DNA of 64,000 nt, from positions 124,001 to 188,000 of the forward strand of contig NZ_QGLE01000001.1 of assembly GCF_003173035.1 (NCBI RefSeq), in the 5' to 3' direction. A model generated the notes under the pieces. It worked only from the letters and a program-made list of their open reading frames with translations. It was not told the DNA's origin and ran no database searches. Position numbers and translations under genes: made by a program. This DNA is from Zavarzinia aquatilis. Its GTDB lineage: Bacteria > Pseudomonadota > Alphaproteobacteria > Zavarziniales > Zavarziniaceae. Positions 25,357 to 35,583 of the stretch are shown here, one piece after another (the stretch's first letter is position 1; each line of letters opens with the position of its first letter).

Positions 25357-26478
25357 ATGCACCCGAACCGCGCCCTGATCGGCGTCCCCGGCGGGCGCGC
25401 GGACCTTGCGACACCGGCCCTGGTGCTCGACCTCGCGGTTTTCGGGCGGAACGTCGCCACCATGGCGGCGGCGACCCGCGCCTCCGGTCTCGCCCTGCGG
25501 CCCCATGCCAAGACCCACAAGTGCAAGGCCATCGCGGCGCGCCAGCTCGCGGCGGGCGCCATCGGCCTCTGCGTCGCCAAGACCGGCGAGGCTGAGGCGC
25601 TGGCCGATACCCCGGGCCTGCGCAGCCTGCTCGTCACCTCGCCGGTGATCGGCGCTTCCGCCCTCGCGCGGCTGGCGGGGGTCGCTGCCCGCGTGCCCGA
25701 ACTGCTGGTCGCCGTCGACAGCGACGCGGGGGCGAGGGCCCTGTCCGCGGCGGCTTCGGCGGCCGGCGTCCGCATCGGCGCGGTGGTCGATATCGACCCC
25801 GGCATTCACCGCACCGGTGTTCCGGGGGCGGAGGCCGCGGCGGCGCTGGCGAAAAGCGTGGCCAATCTGCCGGGCCTGTGGTTCGCCGGCCTGCAATGCT
25901 ATGCCGGCCATGCCCAGCACATCGAGGATTACGCCGTCCGGGGCGAAATCGCGGCCATGGCCCTTGCCGACATGGCGACGGCGGCGGCGCTGCTGCGGGC
26001 GGATGGTCTGCCGCCACCGCTCCTGACCGGCGGCGGCACGGGCACCTTCGCGCAGGAAGCCGGCCTCGGCGTCCTGACCGAGCTGCAGGCCGGCTCCTAT
26101 ATCTTCATGGATGTCGAATATGATGCGGTCGCGCTCGAAGCGGGCGGGGCCGGGCCGTTCGGCGCCGCCCTCTTCGTCGACGCGCGGGTGATCAGCGCCA
26201 ATTGCGCCGATTTCGTCACCGTCGACGCCGGCTACAAGGCGTTCGCCACCGACGGACCGAAGCCGAAGGTGGCGGGGGGCGCGCCCGCGGGCAGTGAATT
26301 CGCCTTCATGGGCGATGAGCATGGCGCTGTCTTCGCCGCGCTGCCGCTGGGCGCGCTGGTGCGGTTGCAGGTGCCGCATTGCGACCCGACGGTGAACCTC
26401 CACGACGTCATCCACGTCCTCGACGGCGATACGCTGGTCGATATCTGGCCGGTCGAGGGGCGCGGGCGCAGCGCCTGA
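25357..26478 (+). CDS. D-threonine aldolase-like PLP enzyme (alanine racemase N-terminal fold)
   Basis: 373 residues. LRPHAKTHKCKA contains the PLP lysine (K52). VPHCDPTVNLHDVI near 339-352 holds an H-x-D pair (H341, D343), which in the family marks the metal site of D-threonine aldolase; D-serine dehydratases have H-x-C. The predicted reaction is cleavage of a D-beta-hydroxy-amino acid to glycine and aldehyde. Coupled to the GNAT gene, perhaps for amino acid detoxification (inference). Confidence 0.85.
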   Translation: MHPNRALIGVPGGRADLATPALVLDLAVFGRNVATMAAATRASGLALRPHAKTHKCKAIAARQLAAGAIGLCVAKTGEAEALADTPGLRSLLVTSPVIGASALARLAGVAARVPELLVAVDSDAGARALSAAASAAGVRIGAVVDIDPGIHRTGVPGAEAAAALAKSVANLPGLWFAGLQCYAGHAQHIEDYAVRGEIAAMALADMATAAALLRADGLPPPLLTGGGTGTFAQEAGLGVLTELQAGSYIFMDVEYDAVALEAGGAGPFGAALFVDARVISANCADFVTVDAGYKAFATDGPKPKVAGGAPAGSEFAFMGDEHGAVFAALPLGALVRLQVPHCDPTVNLHDVIHVLDGDTLVDIWPVEGRGRSA

Positions 26479-26484
26479 TCCCGC

Positions 26485-27711
26485 TCAGGACGACAGTCTT
26501 TCCGCGCGTCGCAGGCTGGGGAACAGATACATCCACACAAGCGCGACGGCGATGGTGCCGACACCGCCAATGATGCCGGCCTCGACCGTGCCGAACAGGC
26601 CGGCGGTCATGCCGGATTCGAATTCGCCAAGCTGGTTCGACGCCCCGATGAAGAGCGAATTCACCGCGTTGACCCGGCCCCGCATGTCGTCCGGCGTCGA
26701 GAGCTGAACCAGGCTCTGGCGGATTACCACCGAGACATTGTCGGCGGCGCCCAGCACGGTGAGAGTCGCGATCGAGAAGACAAGGTCGGTCGAGGCGGCG
26801 AAGGCGATGGTGCACAGGCCGAACAGGATGACCGAGGCGAAGAGCTTGGGGCCGGCCCCCCGGTCGAGGGCCAGCCGGTCGATGAACAGCGACATGGCGA
26901 TGGCGCCGACGGCAGGGGCGGCGCGGAGCAAGCCAAGGCCCCAGGGGCCGGCCTGCAAGATGTCGCGGGCGAAGATCGGCAACAGGGCGGTGATGCCGCC
27001 CAGCAATACCGCCACCATGTCGAGCGAGATGGCGCCGAGCAGGATCGGGCGCCCCCGGATGAAGGACAGGCCACGGAAGGCGGTGGAAAGGCTCATCGGC
27101 TCTGGCGGGCGCGGGGCCTCGCGCAGGCGCAAGGGGGCGAGGGCGGCGGCGGCGAGCAGGAACAGCAGAGCGGACAGGCCAAGCGGCACGCTGGCGCCAA
27201 AGGCGAACAACAGGCCGCCCAGCGACGGCCCGACGATGGTCGCCGTCTGCATGGCCGACGAGGAAACGGCGACCGCCCGGGGCAACACCGCCAGCGGCAC
27301 GATGGCCGGCAGCAGGGCGGCCATCGCCGGCCGCTCGAAGGTCCGTGCGCAGCCGAGGACGATGAGGCCGACGAAGATCGCCCCGACGCCGAGCAGCCCC
27401 GCCAGCGTGCCGAGGGTCAGCAGCAGCAGGGTGGCGCCCTGCACCGTCTGGGACAGGACGACGATGCGCCGCCGGTCATAACGGTCGGCGACGGGGCCGA
27501 CGACGAAGGTCAACAGCATCATCGGCATGAATTGCGCGAGCCCGGCGAGGCCGAGCAGATAGGCGCTGTCGGTCAGTTCATAGATCAGCCAGCCGAGCGC
27601 AACCGACGACATCTGGAAGGCGAGAGAGCCGAGCACCCGCGAGGTCCAGAACATGACGAAGGGCGGGGAGCGGCGCAGTGGCAGGGGAATCGAATCGTAG
27701 GGTGTCGTCAT
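26485..27711 (-). CDS. MFS transporter (MFS_3/EntS-like exporter)
   Basis: 408 residues, about 12 membrane helices, starting MTTPYDSIPLPLRRSPPFVMFWTSR. Motif A is VGPVADRYDRRRIVV, and VQLSTPDDMRGRVNAVNSLFIG is characteristic of the EntS/MFS_3 branch, which often exports siderophores or drugs. The ATG at 27711 is preferred over an upstream TTG. It ends 6 bp before the end of the convergent aldolase-like gene. Confidence 0.87.
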   Translation of the reverse strand: MTTPYDSIPLPLRRSPPFVMFWTSRVLGSLAFQMSSVALGWLIYELTDSAYLLGLAGLAQFMPMMLLTFVVGPVADRYDRRRIVVLSQTVQGATLLLLTLGTLAGLLGVGAIFVGLIVLGCARTFERPAMAALLPAIVPLAVLPRAVAVSSSAMQTATIVGPSLGGLLFAFGASVPLGLSALLFLLAAAALAPLRLREAPRPPEPMSLSTAFRGLSFIRGRPILLGAISLDMVAVLLGGITALLPIFARDILQAGPWGLGLLRAAPAVGAIAMSLFIDRLALDRGAGPKLFASVILFGLCTIAFAASTDLVFSIATLTVLGAADNVSVVIRQSLVQLSTPDDMRGRVNAVNSLFIGASNQLGEFESGMTAGLFGTVEAGIIGGVGTIAVALVWMYLFPSLRRAERLSS

Positions 27712-27764
27712 GCGCTGCGCGTCCGGGCTGGGCGGCAAAGCCTAGCAGCGGCCCCCCCGCCCGG

Positions 27765-27785
27765 CACCCGCCGCAAGGGCGGGTG
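27765..27785 (-). terminator. Terminator hairpin after the rsmA operon
   Basis: CACCCGCC and GGCGGGTG form an 8-bp stem with a 5-base loop, 26 bp past the rsmA stop and upstream of the MFS start. No strong U run. Confidence 0.5.
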
Positions 27786-27810
27786 AGCCATGCCGCGGAT
27801 GAAGGGGACT

Positions 27811-28647
27811 TTACGGCAGCAGGCGGGCGAGGCGGGCGAAGTCGGCGACGCCCAGTTCCTCCGCCCGCGCGGTCGGGGCGATGCCGGCCGCGTCCAGAAG
27901 GGCCTCGGGCGGAATGCCGAGGCCCTTCAGGCTCTGGCGCAGCATCTTGCGGCGCTGGCCGAAGGCTTGCGCCGTCACCCGCTCCAGCGCCGGCAGGCGG
28001 CACTCATGCTCGGGCGCGGGCAGGGGCGTCAGGCCGACCACGGTCGAGGTGACCTTGGGCGGGGGCACGAAGGCCTTGGGGTTCAGGTCGAAGTGATGGC
28101 GCACCCGGCAGCGCCACTGCGCCAGGATCGACAGGCGGGAATAGGCGTCCTCGCGCGGCAGGGCGGTCAGCCGCTCGGCAACCTCGCGCTGGAACATCAG
28201 GGTGAGGGAGCGCCACCAGGGCGGCCAGGGATCGGCCGAGAGCCAGCGGATCAGCAGCGCCGTGCCGACGTTATAGGGCAGATTGGCCACCACCTTGGCC
28301 GGCTGCCCGCCCAGCACCGCCATCTCGTCGATTTCGAGCGCGTCACCCGGAATGACGGTCAGGCGCCCGGGCTCGTAAGCGGCCGCGACCTCCGCCAACG
28401 CCTCGAGGCAGCGTTCGTCCCGCTCGACCGCGACGACGCGGGCGCCGGCGGCGAGCAGGGCACGGGTCAGCCCGCCGGGGCCGGGACCGACTTCGTAAAC
28501 GAGGTCGCCGGGCGCGATTTCCGCCGCCCGGGCGATGCGGGCGGTGATGTTGAGATCGAGCAGGAAATTCTGCCCCAGCGTCTTCTTGGCGGCGAGCCCA
28601 TGGCGCGCGATCACGTCGCGCAGGGGCGGCAGGTCGTCGATGTTCAT
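27811..28647 (-). CDS. rsmA: 16S rRNA adenine-N6,N6-dimethyltransferase RsmA (KsgA)
   Basis: 278 residues. [31 protein letters not shown] (SAM loop), [10 protein letters not shown] and [14 protein letters not shown] (catalytic NLPY) are all intact. It dimethylates two adjacent adenines near the 3' end of 16S rRNA in late small-subunit assembly. It overlaps pdxA by 4 bases and is the last gene of the lptF-lptG-lptD-surA-pdxA-rsmA run. Confidence 0.97.
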   Translation of the reverse strand: MNIDDLPPLRDVIARHGLAAKKTLGQNFLLDLNITARIARAAEIAPGDLVYEVGPGPGGLTRALLAAGARVVAVERDERCLEALAEVAAAYEPGRLTVIPGDALEIDEMAVLGGQPAKVVANLPYNVGTALLIRWLSADPWPPWWRSLTLMFQREVAERLTALPREDAYSRLSILAQWRCRVRHHFDLNPKAFVPPPKVTSTVVGLTPLPAPEHECRLPALERVTAQAFGQRRKMLRQSLKGLGIPPEALLDAAGIAPTARAEELGVADFARLARLLP

Positions 28648-29660
28648 GCGGCGGTGGCGGACAGGCGCGCCCGTGCCATGGCTTCGGCGAGGGCGAGGGC
28701 GGACATCAGGCTCTGCGGATTGGCACGGCCGGTCCCGGCGATGTCGAGGGCGGTGCCGTGATCGGGCGAGGTGCGCACGAAGGGCAGGTTCAGGGTGACA
28801 TTCACCCCCTCGTCGAAATCCAGCATCTTCAGCGGGATCAGGCCCTGGTCGTGATACATGCAGACCGCGGCGTCGTAACGGCCGCGCGCCGCTGGATGGA
28901 AGGCGGCATCGGGCGGCACCGGGCCGAAGGCGTCGATCCCCTCGGCTCGCAGGGCGGTGACGGCAGGGGCGATGATCTCGATTTCCTCGCGCCCGAGCAT
29001 CCCGGATTCCCCGGCGTGCGGGTTGAGCCCGAGGATGGCGAGGCGGGGCGCGTCGATGGCGAAATCCTGGCGCAGGGCCCGCGCCGTCGCCCGCGCGACT
29101 TCGAGGATGGCCGGAACGGAGAGAAGATCGGGCACCGCCGCCAGCGGGACATGCACGGTGACCAGGGTCACCCGCAGCCGGGGCGAAGCCAGCATCATGA
29201 TCGAACGCGCGCCGCCCCCGGCGAGCGCGGCGAGGAATTCGGTATGGCCCGGATGATCGAGGCCGACCGCCTTCAGCGACTGCTTGCGAATGGGATTGGT
29301 GACGACGGCGGCGGCTTCGCCCGACTGGGCGAGGCGGACCGCCCGCACGATGGATTCGACGATGGCCGGGGCATCCGCCTCGTCGACATGGCCAGCCTCG
29401 CCCCTGATCGGCGCGTCGAGCGGCAGCACGGGCAGGGCTTCGGCGAAAAGCTCGTCGTCGACATCGCCAAGGCTGGAGACCGTCGCCAGTGGCACCTGCA
29501 GGCCCAGTTTCTCGGCAAGACGGGTCAGGCGGCCGGGTTGGTCGAGCAGCACGAAACGGGGCGATTGCTCGCCCCGTTCGATCCAGGCCTTGAGGGCAAT
29601 TTCCGCCCCGATGCCCGCCGGCTCGCCGCAGGTCAGGGCCAGCGGGGCGAGATCCGACAT
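28644..29660 (-). CDS. pdxA: 4-hydroxythreonine-4-phosphate dehydrogenase PdxA
   Basis: 338 residues starting [63 protein letters not shown] and [24 protein letters not shown] are the conserved substrate and metal segments. It catalyses the NAD-dependent step of the DXP-dependent PLP pathway. There are 4 bases to surA upstream and a 4-base overlap with rsmA downstream. Confidence 0.97.
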   Translation of the reverse strand: MSDLAPLALTCGEPAGIGAEIALKAWIERGEQSPRFVLLDQPGRLTRLAEKLGLQVPLATVSSLGDVDDELFAEALPVLPLDAPIRGEAGHVDEADAPAIVESIVRAVRLAQSGEAAAVVTNPIRKQSLKAVGLDHPGHTEFLAALAGGGARSIMMLASPRLRVTLVTVHVPLAAVPDLLSVPAILEVARATARALRQDFAIDAPRLAILGLNPHAGESGMLGREEIEIIAPAVTALRAEGIDAFGPVPPDAAFHPAARGRYDAAVCMYHDQGLIPLKMLDFDEGVNVTLNLPFVRTSPDHGTALDIAGTGRANPQSLMSALALAEAMARARLSATAA

Positions 29661-29664
29661 GGGG

Positions 29665-30975
29665 TCAGCGGACTTCGATGGTCGCGGTCCGGCGCAGGTC
29701 GCGCAGATAGCGCCGCGCCAGCATGGCCATCTGCTGGTCCTCGAGGCTGCGCTGCACGGCGTCGCGCATCATCGCGTCCTGGGTCTGGTCGTCGCGGTCG
29801 CACAGGACGAGGAGATGCAGGCCGTCCGTGGAGCGCACCGGGCCGCCGGCCTCGCCGATGGCGAGTCCCTCGATGGCGTCGCGATATTCGACCGGCAGGT
29901 CCTTCACGTTCAGGCGCCCGACTTCGCCGAAGGTCGCGTCGGGCAGGCTGTCGAGCACGCTGCGCGGCACGGAGCAGCCCTTGATCGAGGCCTTGGCGTC
30001 GTTCAGCTCGGCGGTCAGGCGGTCGATGGTGGCGCTGTCGGCCGAGATATTGGCCGGCACGAACAGCTGCTTCAGCTCGACCAGGATCACTTCCGGCGGC
30101 GGCGGCGGCGTCTGGCGACGCTCGCGCAGGCCGATGATGTACCAGCCGCCCGAAGCCCGGACCGGCGGCGAAATCGAATTCACCTGCATCTGGCCAAGGG
30201 TATCGTCCAGTTCGCTCGACAGCTGGCCGGGCAGAATCCAGCCGATATCGCCGCCATTGGCGGCGGAGGGCGCCTGCGAATACTGCCGGGCGAGAGCCGA
30301 GAAACGGGCGCCGCCGCGAATCTGGTCGAACAGCTGCTGCGCCAGCATCTGGGCCGGGCGTTCCTGCTCCGGATTGTCGACCGCGATCATGATTTCGGAC
30401 ACGAGGCTTTCCGGCCGGCCGGCATTGGCCTTGATCCGGTCGATGGCAGCCTGGATCTGCTCGGCGCCGACCGACAGGCGGCCCTGATAGCGCCTCAGCA
30501 CGACCTGATTCCAGGCCAGTTCCGCGGCCAGCTGACGCTTCAGCGTCGCGGCGGAGGTGCCGGCCTGCTTCATCAGCTGCTCGAACTGTTCGAGGGTCAC
30601 CTTGTTGGAATCGAGCACCTGCTGGAAGCTCTGCTCGACCTGTTCCTTGGTGACGGTGACGCTCTGCTTGCGGGCTTCCTGCAGCTCCAGCGCCTCGTCG
30701 ACGAGGGAGCGGAGCGCGGTCAGCCGGGCGGCTTTCGCGGCTTCGGGACTATAGGGCACGCCCGTCGTGACCAGCAGCAGGCGCACGCGCTGCTCGACGT
30801 CGAAGGCCGAAATCATCTCGTCATTCACGACCGCGGCGATGCCGACCTCGGCCGCCGCCGGAGGAGGAGCGGGCTCCCTCGTCCTTGTTGCCTGGGCCGC
30901 GGCACTGTCCGTCGTACCCGTGACTGCCACGGCCAAAGCCACTGCGTAGACCGCATTCAAGACATCAAAGCGCAT
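29665..30975 (-). CDS. surA: Periplasmic chaperone / peptidyl-prolyl isomerase SurA
   Basis: 436 residues from MRFDVLNAVYAVALAV with a signal peptide cut near AAAQA. The N-terminal chaperone domain (about 45-190) begins VGIAAVVNDEMISAFDVEQR. One clear parvulin domain covers about 190-300 (SEIMIAVDN, ARQYSQAPSAANGGDIGWILPGQLS). The second parvulin-like region (about 310-415) is degenerate. It escorts outer-membrane proteins, fitting its place after lptD. An ATG at 31008 is the alternative start. A 7-bp stem at 31022-31041 lies in the 150-bp gap to lptD. Confidence 0.93.
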   Translation of the reverse strand: MRFDVLNAVYAVALAVAVTGTTDSAAAQATRTREPAPPPAAAEVGIAAVVNDEMISAFDVEQRVRLLLVTTGVPYSPEAAKAARLTALRSLVDEALELQEARKQSVTVTKEQVEQSFQQVLDSNKVTLEQFEQLMKQAGTSAATLKRQLAAELAWNQVVLRRYQGRLSVGAEQIQAAIDRIKANAGRPESLVSEIMIAVDNPEQERPAQMLAQQLFDQIRGGARFSALARQYSQAPSAANGGDIGWILPGQLSSELDDTLGQMQVNSISPPVRASGGWYIIGLRERRQTPPPPPEVILVELKQLFVPANISADSATIDRLTAELNDAKASIKGCSVPRSVLDSLPDATFGEVGRLNVKDLPVEYRDAIEGLAIGEAGGPVRSTDGLHLLVLCDRDDQTQDAMMRDAVQRSLEDQQMAMLARRYLRDLRRTATIEVR

Positions 30976-31125
30976 TGTCGATCTATCTTCTGGTCGTTTG
31001 CCGGTCATAAGGACAAGGGCCGCCCGCGACGTGGCGCGGGCCGCAATTCAGCCCGCGCAGCATAGTCCCTGGGCGGCGGAAGGGAAAGCCCCGCGACTGC
31101 CGGTCCGCCGGGATGACGCGGGAGA

Positions 31126-33339
31126 TTACATGCCAAGGTTGCGCAGCCGCAGCACGACATTCACGGAAGTGTCGGGCTCGATGTCGCGGTCGCGCGTCGT
31201 GTCGCGGCGATAGACGGTGCCGACCTCGATGCATTCGTCGGTGTAGAACAGGCCAAGGCCGGTCGACAGGGTCGAATTCGAATCATTCAGCCGCTGGCGG
31301 GTGTCGCCGTAAATGCTCCAGTACTCGGTCAGCTTGGCCTGGCCTGCGACATAGATTTCGTCGCGGTCGCTCTGGTTGGGCACGCCGCTCGGATCCTTGA
31401 CCGAAGTATAGCCGATATAGGCCTGCACCCGCTTGCCGGTGATGATCGCCCGCAGGTCGTTCCGGTTGAACGACAGGTCGTCCTTGTCGAGACGGAAGTT
31501 GTGCTGGAGTTCGAGCCAGTAGGTCGGCGTGAAGGTGATGGCGCCGACGAAATCCGAGCGGGCGTGGCCGATGCCCGCACCCTCGTCATAGACTTCGTTG
31601 GTGTCGTTGAATTCATAGCTTTCGCCGAAGAACACCGAGAAGGTGGTGCCGTCGTCGCCGTAATAGGCGCTGCGCAGGCCATAGACGAAGCGCGAGCCCG
31701 AATCCCACCTGTCATAGCCGCTGAAGCGGTTGACGGCGAAGAGATTGGTGTCGTCGAACTCGAAGTTCTGGCTGTCCTCGTTCGAGATCTTGTTGGACAG
31801 GGGCACGCTGGGCGCCAGCACGAACTGGGCGATGGGTTCGATCACCTGCCGGCCGTGTTCGGTCGCGCGGACGAGGGGATAGCGCATTTCGAGCGACGCC
31901 TTGGGCAGGATGCGCCCGGTCGAACCCGAAAGATCGTTGCCGCTGCTGTCGTAGACGTCTTCGCTGTCGAAAATATCGCCCCGCACCGAGAGGTCGAGGG
32001 TGAAGACGGTGCCGAGATCGGTGATCCACGGCCGCTGCCAGGCGGCGCCCAGGCTGAAGCGGCGCTGGCTTTCGCCTTCGTCGCGGCTGATGGCGATGCC
32101 GCTGGCGGTCAGGTCGAGGCGGCCGCCGATGCTGTCCGGCTCGACGATCCAGCTGGCATAGCCGAGCGGCAGGACGAGGGGGGTCTTGCCCGGATCGGCC
32201 TGGCTGCGCAGGTCCTGGAAGCTGTAGCTGATGATCGAGGCATAGGACCGGCCGAAGAAGCCTTCGGCATAGAGGTCGGAGGTCAGGTAGTTGGGCGACG
32301 AGAAGTCGAAACGCTTCAGGTAAGTATCCGCCGTCGAGCGTTCGACATCGAAACCGACGCGCCAGTTGTCGTCGACCTGCCAGTCGCCCTGGGCGAAGAT
32401 GTGGCCGCGGAAGGAATCCTCGCCGGTGTTGGTGCCGTCGTCCGCGTAATCGTTGCCATAGCCGGCGCTGAACTGCGCCAGCAGCTGACCCTTCGAATAG
32501 AGCTGACGGAAGTCGCCGGTGATGTAGCTGCCTTCCTTCGAGGTGTAATGCGGGGTCAGGGTCAGGTCGGTCGCATCGTCGATCGCCCAGAAATAGGGTG
32601 TCGCGATGTGATAGCCGAGGCGGCCGCTGCCGCCGACGCGGGGCGACAGGAAACCGCTGAGGCGCTTCACGCTCGGATCGGGATGGGAGAAATAGGGTGT
32701 GTAGGCGACCGGAACGCCGAAGACCTCGAAGGTCGCGTCCTCGTATTCGACCGTCTTCGCCGCCTGGTCGTGGGTCACCTTCACCGCCTTCACCTGCCAC
32801 AGGGGCGGGCGCTCGGGATTGGCGACGCAGGGCAGGCAGGGGCTGTAGACCGCGTGGTCGAGGGTGGTCACATTGCCGTCGCGCCGGATGGCGCGCACCG
32901 CCGCGGCCCGCGAATCGTCGGAGAACAGCAGGCTGATGGTCTGGACGAAGCCGTCGCGCAGCTGGTCGTCCAGCTCAACGTAATCGGCGAACAGCACTTC
33001 ACCCGTCGGCTCGAGCAGGGAGACGCTGCCGCTCGCGGCGACGATCCGGCTGTCCTCGAAATAGGTGATCTTGTCGGCCATCAGCACCCGCTCGCCCTGG
33101 GCGATCTCGACCTTGCCGGTGGCGGTGACCGTATGGGTGTTCGGGTTGTAGATGATCTCGTCGGCGATGATCTGGACCGGGCCTTCGGTGGTCGAGACCC
33201 CGCCCGGCAGGCTCTGCGCGACGGCCAGCGTCGGACCGCCGATGGCGACGAGGCCCAGCACCAGGGCAATGGCCGTCCGGTTGCGCAGGGTGCGCAGGCT
33301 CGGCCGGGTCATGTCGTTCATGGGGCGTCGGGCGGCCAT
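31126..33339 (-). CDS. lptD: LPS-assembly outer-membrane protein LptD
   Basis: 737 residues with a basic signal peptide ending near LAVAQ. The N-terminal beta-taco (about 45-170) reads VQIIADEIIYNPNTHTVTATGKVEI, as in OstA/LptA domains. A large C-terminal beta-barrel follows, ending in an LRNLGM-type strand. A cysteine pair in SPCLPCVANP may form a disulfide. The start overlaps the lptG stop by one base (TGATG). It inserts LPS in the outer leaflet together with LptE, which is not in this window. Confidence 0.95.
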   Translation of the reverse strand: MAARRPMNDMTRPSLRTLRNRTAIALVLGLVAIGGPTLAVAQSLPGGVSTTEGPVQIIADEIIYNPNTHTVTATGKVEIAQGERVLMADKITYFEDSRIVAASGSVSLLEPTGEVLFADYVELDDQLRDGFVQTISLLFSDDSRAAAVRAIRRDGNVTTLDHAVYSPCLPCVANPERPPLWQVKAVKVTHDQAAKTVEYEDATFEVFGVPVAYTPYFSHPDPSVKRLSGFLSPRVGGSGRLGYHIATPYFWAIDDATDLTLTPHYTSKEGSYITGDFRQLYSKGQLLAQFSAGYGNDYADDGTNTGEDSFRGHIFAQGDWQVDDNWRVGFDVERSTADTYLKRFDFSSPNYLTSDLYAEGFFGRSYASIISYSFQDLRSQADPGKTPLVLPLGYASWIVEPDSIGGRLDLTASGIAISRDEGESQRRFSLGAAWQRPWITDLGTVFTLDLSVRGDIFDSEDVYDSSGNDLSGSTGRILPKASLEMRYPLVRATEHGRQVIEPIAQFVLAPSVPLSNKISNEDSQNFEFDDTNLFAVNRFSGYDRWDSGSRFVYGLRSAYYGDDGTTFSVFFGESYEFNDTNEVYDEGAGIGHARSDFVGAITFTPTYWLELQHNFRLDKDDLSFNRNDLRAIITGKRVQAYIGYTSVKDPSGVPNQSDRDEIYVAGQAKLTEYWSIYGDTRQRLNDSNSTLSTGLGLFYTDECIEVGTVYRRDTTRDRDIEPDTSVNVVLRLRNLGM

Positions 33340-34445
33340 CAACCATCTTCCATATGAAACAGCAACGAGATGCCCACCAGGGTCGCGGCGATCGCGGGGC
33401 CCCAGGCGGCCAGAATGATCGGAACACTTTCGGCGATGCCAAGGGCCCGGGCAATGTCGGAAACCACGAACAGCACGAATCCCGCGATGCCGCCGAGGCC
33501 GATCAGCATGGCGACGCCGCCGCGCCGCGAATTGCGCAGGGACACGGTCGCCGCGACCAGCACCATCGAGCACAGCACGAGCGGCAGCGAGGCGAGGCTG
33601 TGCCACTGCACGAGGTAGCGGGTCGAGGAGAAGCCGGCGGCCTCGAGCCGCTTGGCGAAATCGGGAATCGCCCAGAAGGAGATCGAATCGGGATTGGCCA
33701 GGCTCTGCTGGATGTCCTCGGGGTGCAGATTGGTCGCCAGGCGATAGACGGGAACGGCCTTGGCCTGACGGTCCGGCTCGATCAGCCAGACGTCGGACAG
33801 GGTCCAGACGTCGTTGTCGTATTTCGCGCTGAAGGCTTCCACCCGGCGCAGGAATTTCTCCTGCGGGTCGAACATGAAGACGACGACGGCGCTCAACCGC
33901 AGGCCGCCGTCCGAGGCGGCGAGGGCATGGATGACCGCGCTGCCCTGTTCGTCCGACTGGCGCAGCCAGATGCCGCTTTCGGTCACGGTGGAGAGCGAGG
34001 CCGAGGTGCCCTTGATGTAGAAGGATTCGAGCTGGCGGTAGTGGTAGTTCAGCGCCGCCGTCCACGGGTTGATGATGCCGACGGTGAAAATGCCGAGCAG
34101 CAGCGCGACCATCATCGGCGGCGCCAGGAACTGCCAGACCGACAGGCCGGCAGCCCGCGCGATGACGAGTTCGTTCGAGCGGGTCATGCGGGCGAAGGTC
34201 CACATGGCGCCGAACAGGCAGGCGAAGGGCAGGGCCATGGTGGCGAGGCCCGGCAGCTTCATCGCCGACATCTGCATCAGGGTCAGGAAATCGGCATCCT
34301 TGCCGGCGACGCGGGAGGCGCGGCGCGTCAGCTCGAGGAGATCGACCATGTAGATGAGGGCGATCACCGGCGCGAAGACGAGCGCGAGACCGGAAAGATA
34401 GCGCCGCATCATGTAGAGCGCGAAGACGGGGGCGAGGCGCAGCAT
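33339..34445 (-). CDS. lptG: LPS export ABC transporter permease LptG
   Basis: 368 residues. Helices near 8-30, 55-75 and 95-120, a large periplasmic beta-jellyroll (about 130-260), then three C-terminal helices. PGLATMALPFACLFGAMWTFARMTRSNELVIARAAG is the conserved YjgP/YjgQ coupling segment. It forms the LptB2FG transporter with LptF; LptB is not here. Only one base separates it from lptF. Confidence 0.95.
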   Translation of the reverse strand: MLRLAPVFALYMMRRYLSGLALVFAPVIALIYMVDLLELTRRASRVAGKDADFLTLMQMSAMKLPGLATMALPFACLFGAMWTFARMTRSNELVIARAAGLSVWQFLAPPMMVALLLGIFTVGIINPWTAALNYHYRQLESFYIKGTSASLSTVTESGIWLRQSDEQGSAVIHALAASDGGLRLSAVVVFMFDPQEKFLRRVEAFSAKYDNDVWTLSDVWLIEPDRQAKAVPVYRLATNLHPEDIQQSLANPDSISFWAIPDFAKRLEAAGFSSTRYLVQWHSLASLPLVLCSMVLVAATVSLRNSRRGGVAMLIGLGGIAGFVLFVVSDIARALGIAESVPIILAAWGPAIAATLVGISLLFHMEDG

Positions 34446-34446
34446 C

Positions 34447-35574
34447 TCAGGCCACCTCGGTCTTCAGGGCGGGCGGCGCCTCGGTCGGCACCGTGCGTCG
34501 GGGCGGCCGCAGCACCCACAGGGCGACGAAAACCGCGGCCAGCGGCACGATATAGAGCAGCGGCGCCAGCGCCGGGGTCGAGGTGACGATGCCCGAGACG
34601 CCGAGTTCGCTGAGACGGAGCGCGAGGGCGAGCACGCCCGCGATGGCCGAGCGCAGGTATTTGCCCCGGCGCGAATATTCGCCCGACAGAAGGCCGCAGG
34701 CGGCGATGAGGGCGAGCGGCAGGGCATAGAGCGGCGACGACAGGCGCTTGTGCGCCTCGGTCAGCAGCTTGGCGGCATTTTCCTGATCGGCGGGCGTCGT
34801 ATAGGGCGGCAGCAACTCGGTCAGGAACCGCTCGCCCGGCTTCAGCCAGCGGATGTCGTCGTCCCCGCCGAACGAGCCGAGATCGAGAACGTAACGCTCG
34901 AAACTGAGGTAGGAGCCCTTGCCGGTGAAAAGCTCGCTTTCCTGCCGGTTGCCGTTGACCAGCAGGACCTTGGTGCCATCGCCCTCGGGCAGCAGCATGC
35001 CGCGCTCGGCCATCATGGTGACCGCGGTATCGGCGCGCCGGGCGTCGTAGACGAGGATGCCGCGCAGCTCGCCCGTGCTCAGGCGCTCGCGGACATAGAC
35101 CGTCAGGCCACCGGTCGGTTCGGTGAATTCACCGTCCTGCAGGAAGACAGCGGCGAGATCGCCGCGTATCTCCATGATTTCATTGCGGAAGGAACGCAGG
35201 CCGAGCGGCGTGACATAGACATTGAGGGCAAGCGAAATCGCCATGACCACCAGCGCCAGTTCGACCGCCGGCCGGATCAGGCGCCAGACCGAAATGCCCG
35301 AGGCGGACATGACGATCAGCTCGCTGTCCTGCCACAGGCGGTAGAAGGCGAACATCACGGCGCAGAACAGCGACAGAGGCAGGATCATCGACAAAGCGCC
35401 GGGGATCAGCAGGGCGGTCAGCTCGATCAGGGTCTGCAGCGACAGGCCCTTGTTCACGATCAGGTCGACGGTGCGCAGCGACTGGCCGACCAGCATCACG
35501 CCGGTCAGCATCAGCGTGAAGAAAATCATCGGGCCGGCGATCTGGCGCCTTATGTAGGAGGTCATCCGACTCAT
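34447..35574 (-). CDS. lptF: LPS export ABC transporter permease LptF
   Basis: 375 residues beginning MSRMTSYIRRQIAGPMIFFTLMLTGVML. It has the YjgP/YjgQ coupling segment (ALLIPGALSMILPLSLFCAVMFAFYRLWQDSELIVMSASG), a periplasmic jellyroll and C-terminal helices. It pairs with LptG to extract LPS from the inner membrane. The order lptF-lptG-lptD-surA-pdxA-rsmA is typical of alphaproteobacteria. Confidence 0.95.
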   Translation of the reverse strand: MSRMTSYIRRQIAGPMIFFTLMLTGVMLVGQSLRTVDLIVNKGLSLQTLIELTALLIPGALSMILPLSLFCAVMFAFYRLWQDSELIVMSASGISVWRLIRPAVELALVVMAISLALNVYVTPLGLRSFRNEIMEIRGDLAAVFLQDGEFTEPTGGLTVYVRERLSTGELRGILVYDARRADTAVTMMAERGMLLPEGDGTKVLLVNGNRQESELFTGKGSYLSFERYVLDLGSFGGDDDIRWLKPGERFLTELLPPYTTPADQENAAKLLTEAHKRLSSPLYALPLALIAACGLLSGEYSRRGKYLRSAIAGVLALALRLSELGVSGIVTSTPALAPLLYIVPLAAVFVALWVLRPPRRTVPTEAPPALKTEVA

Positions 35575-35583
35575 GGCGCGCGA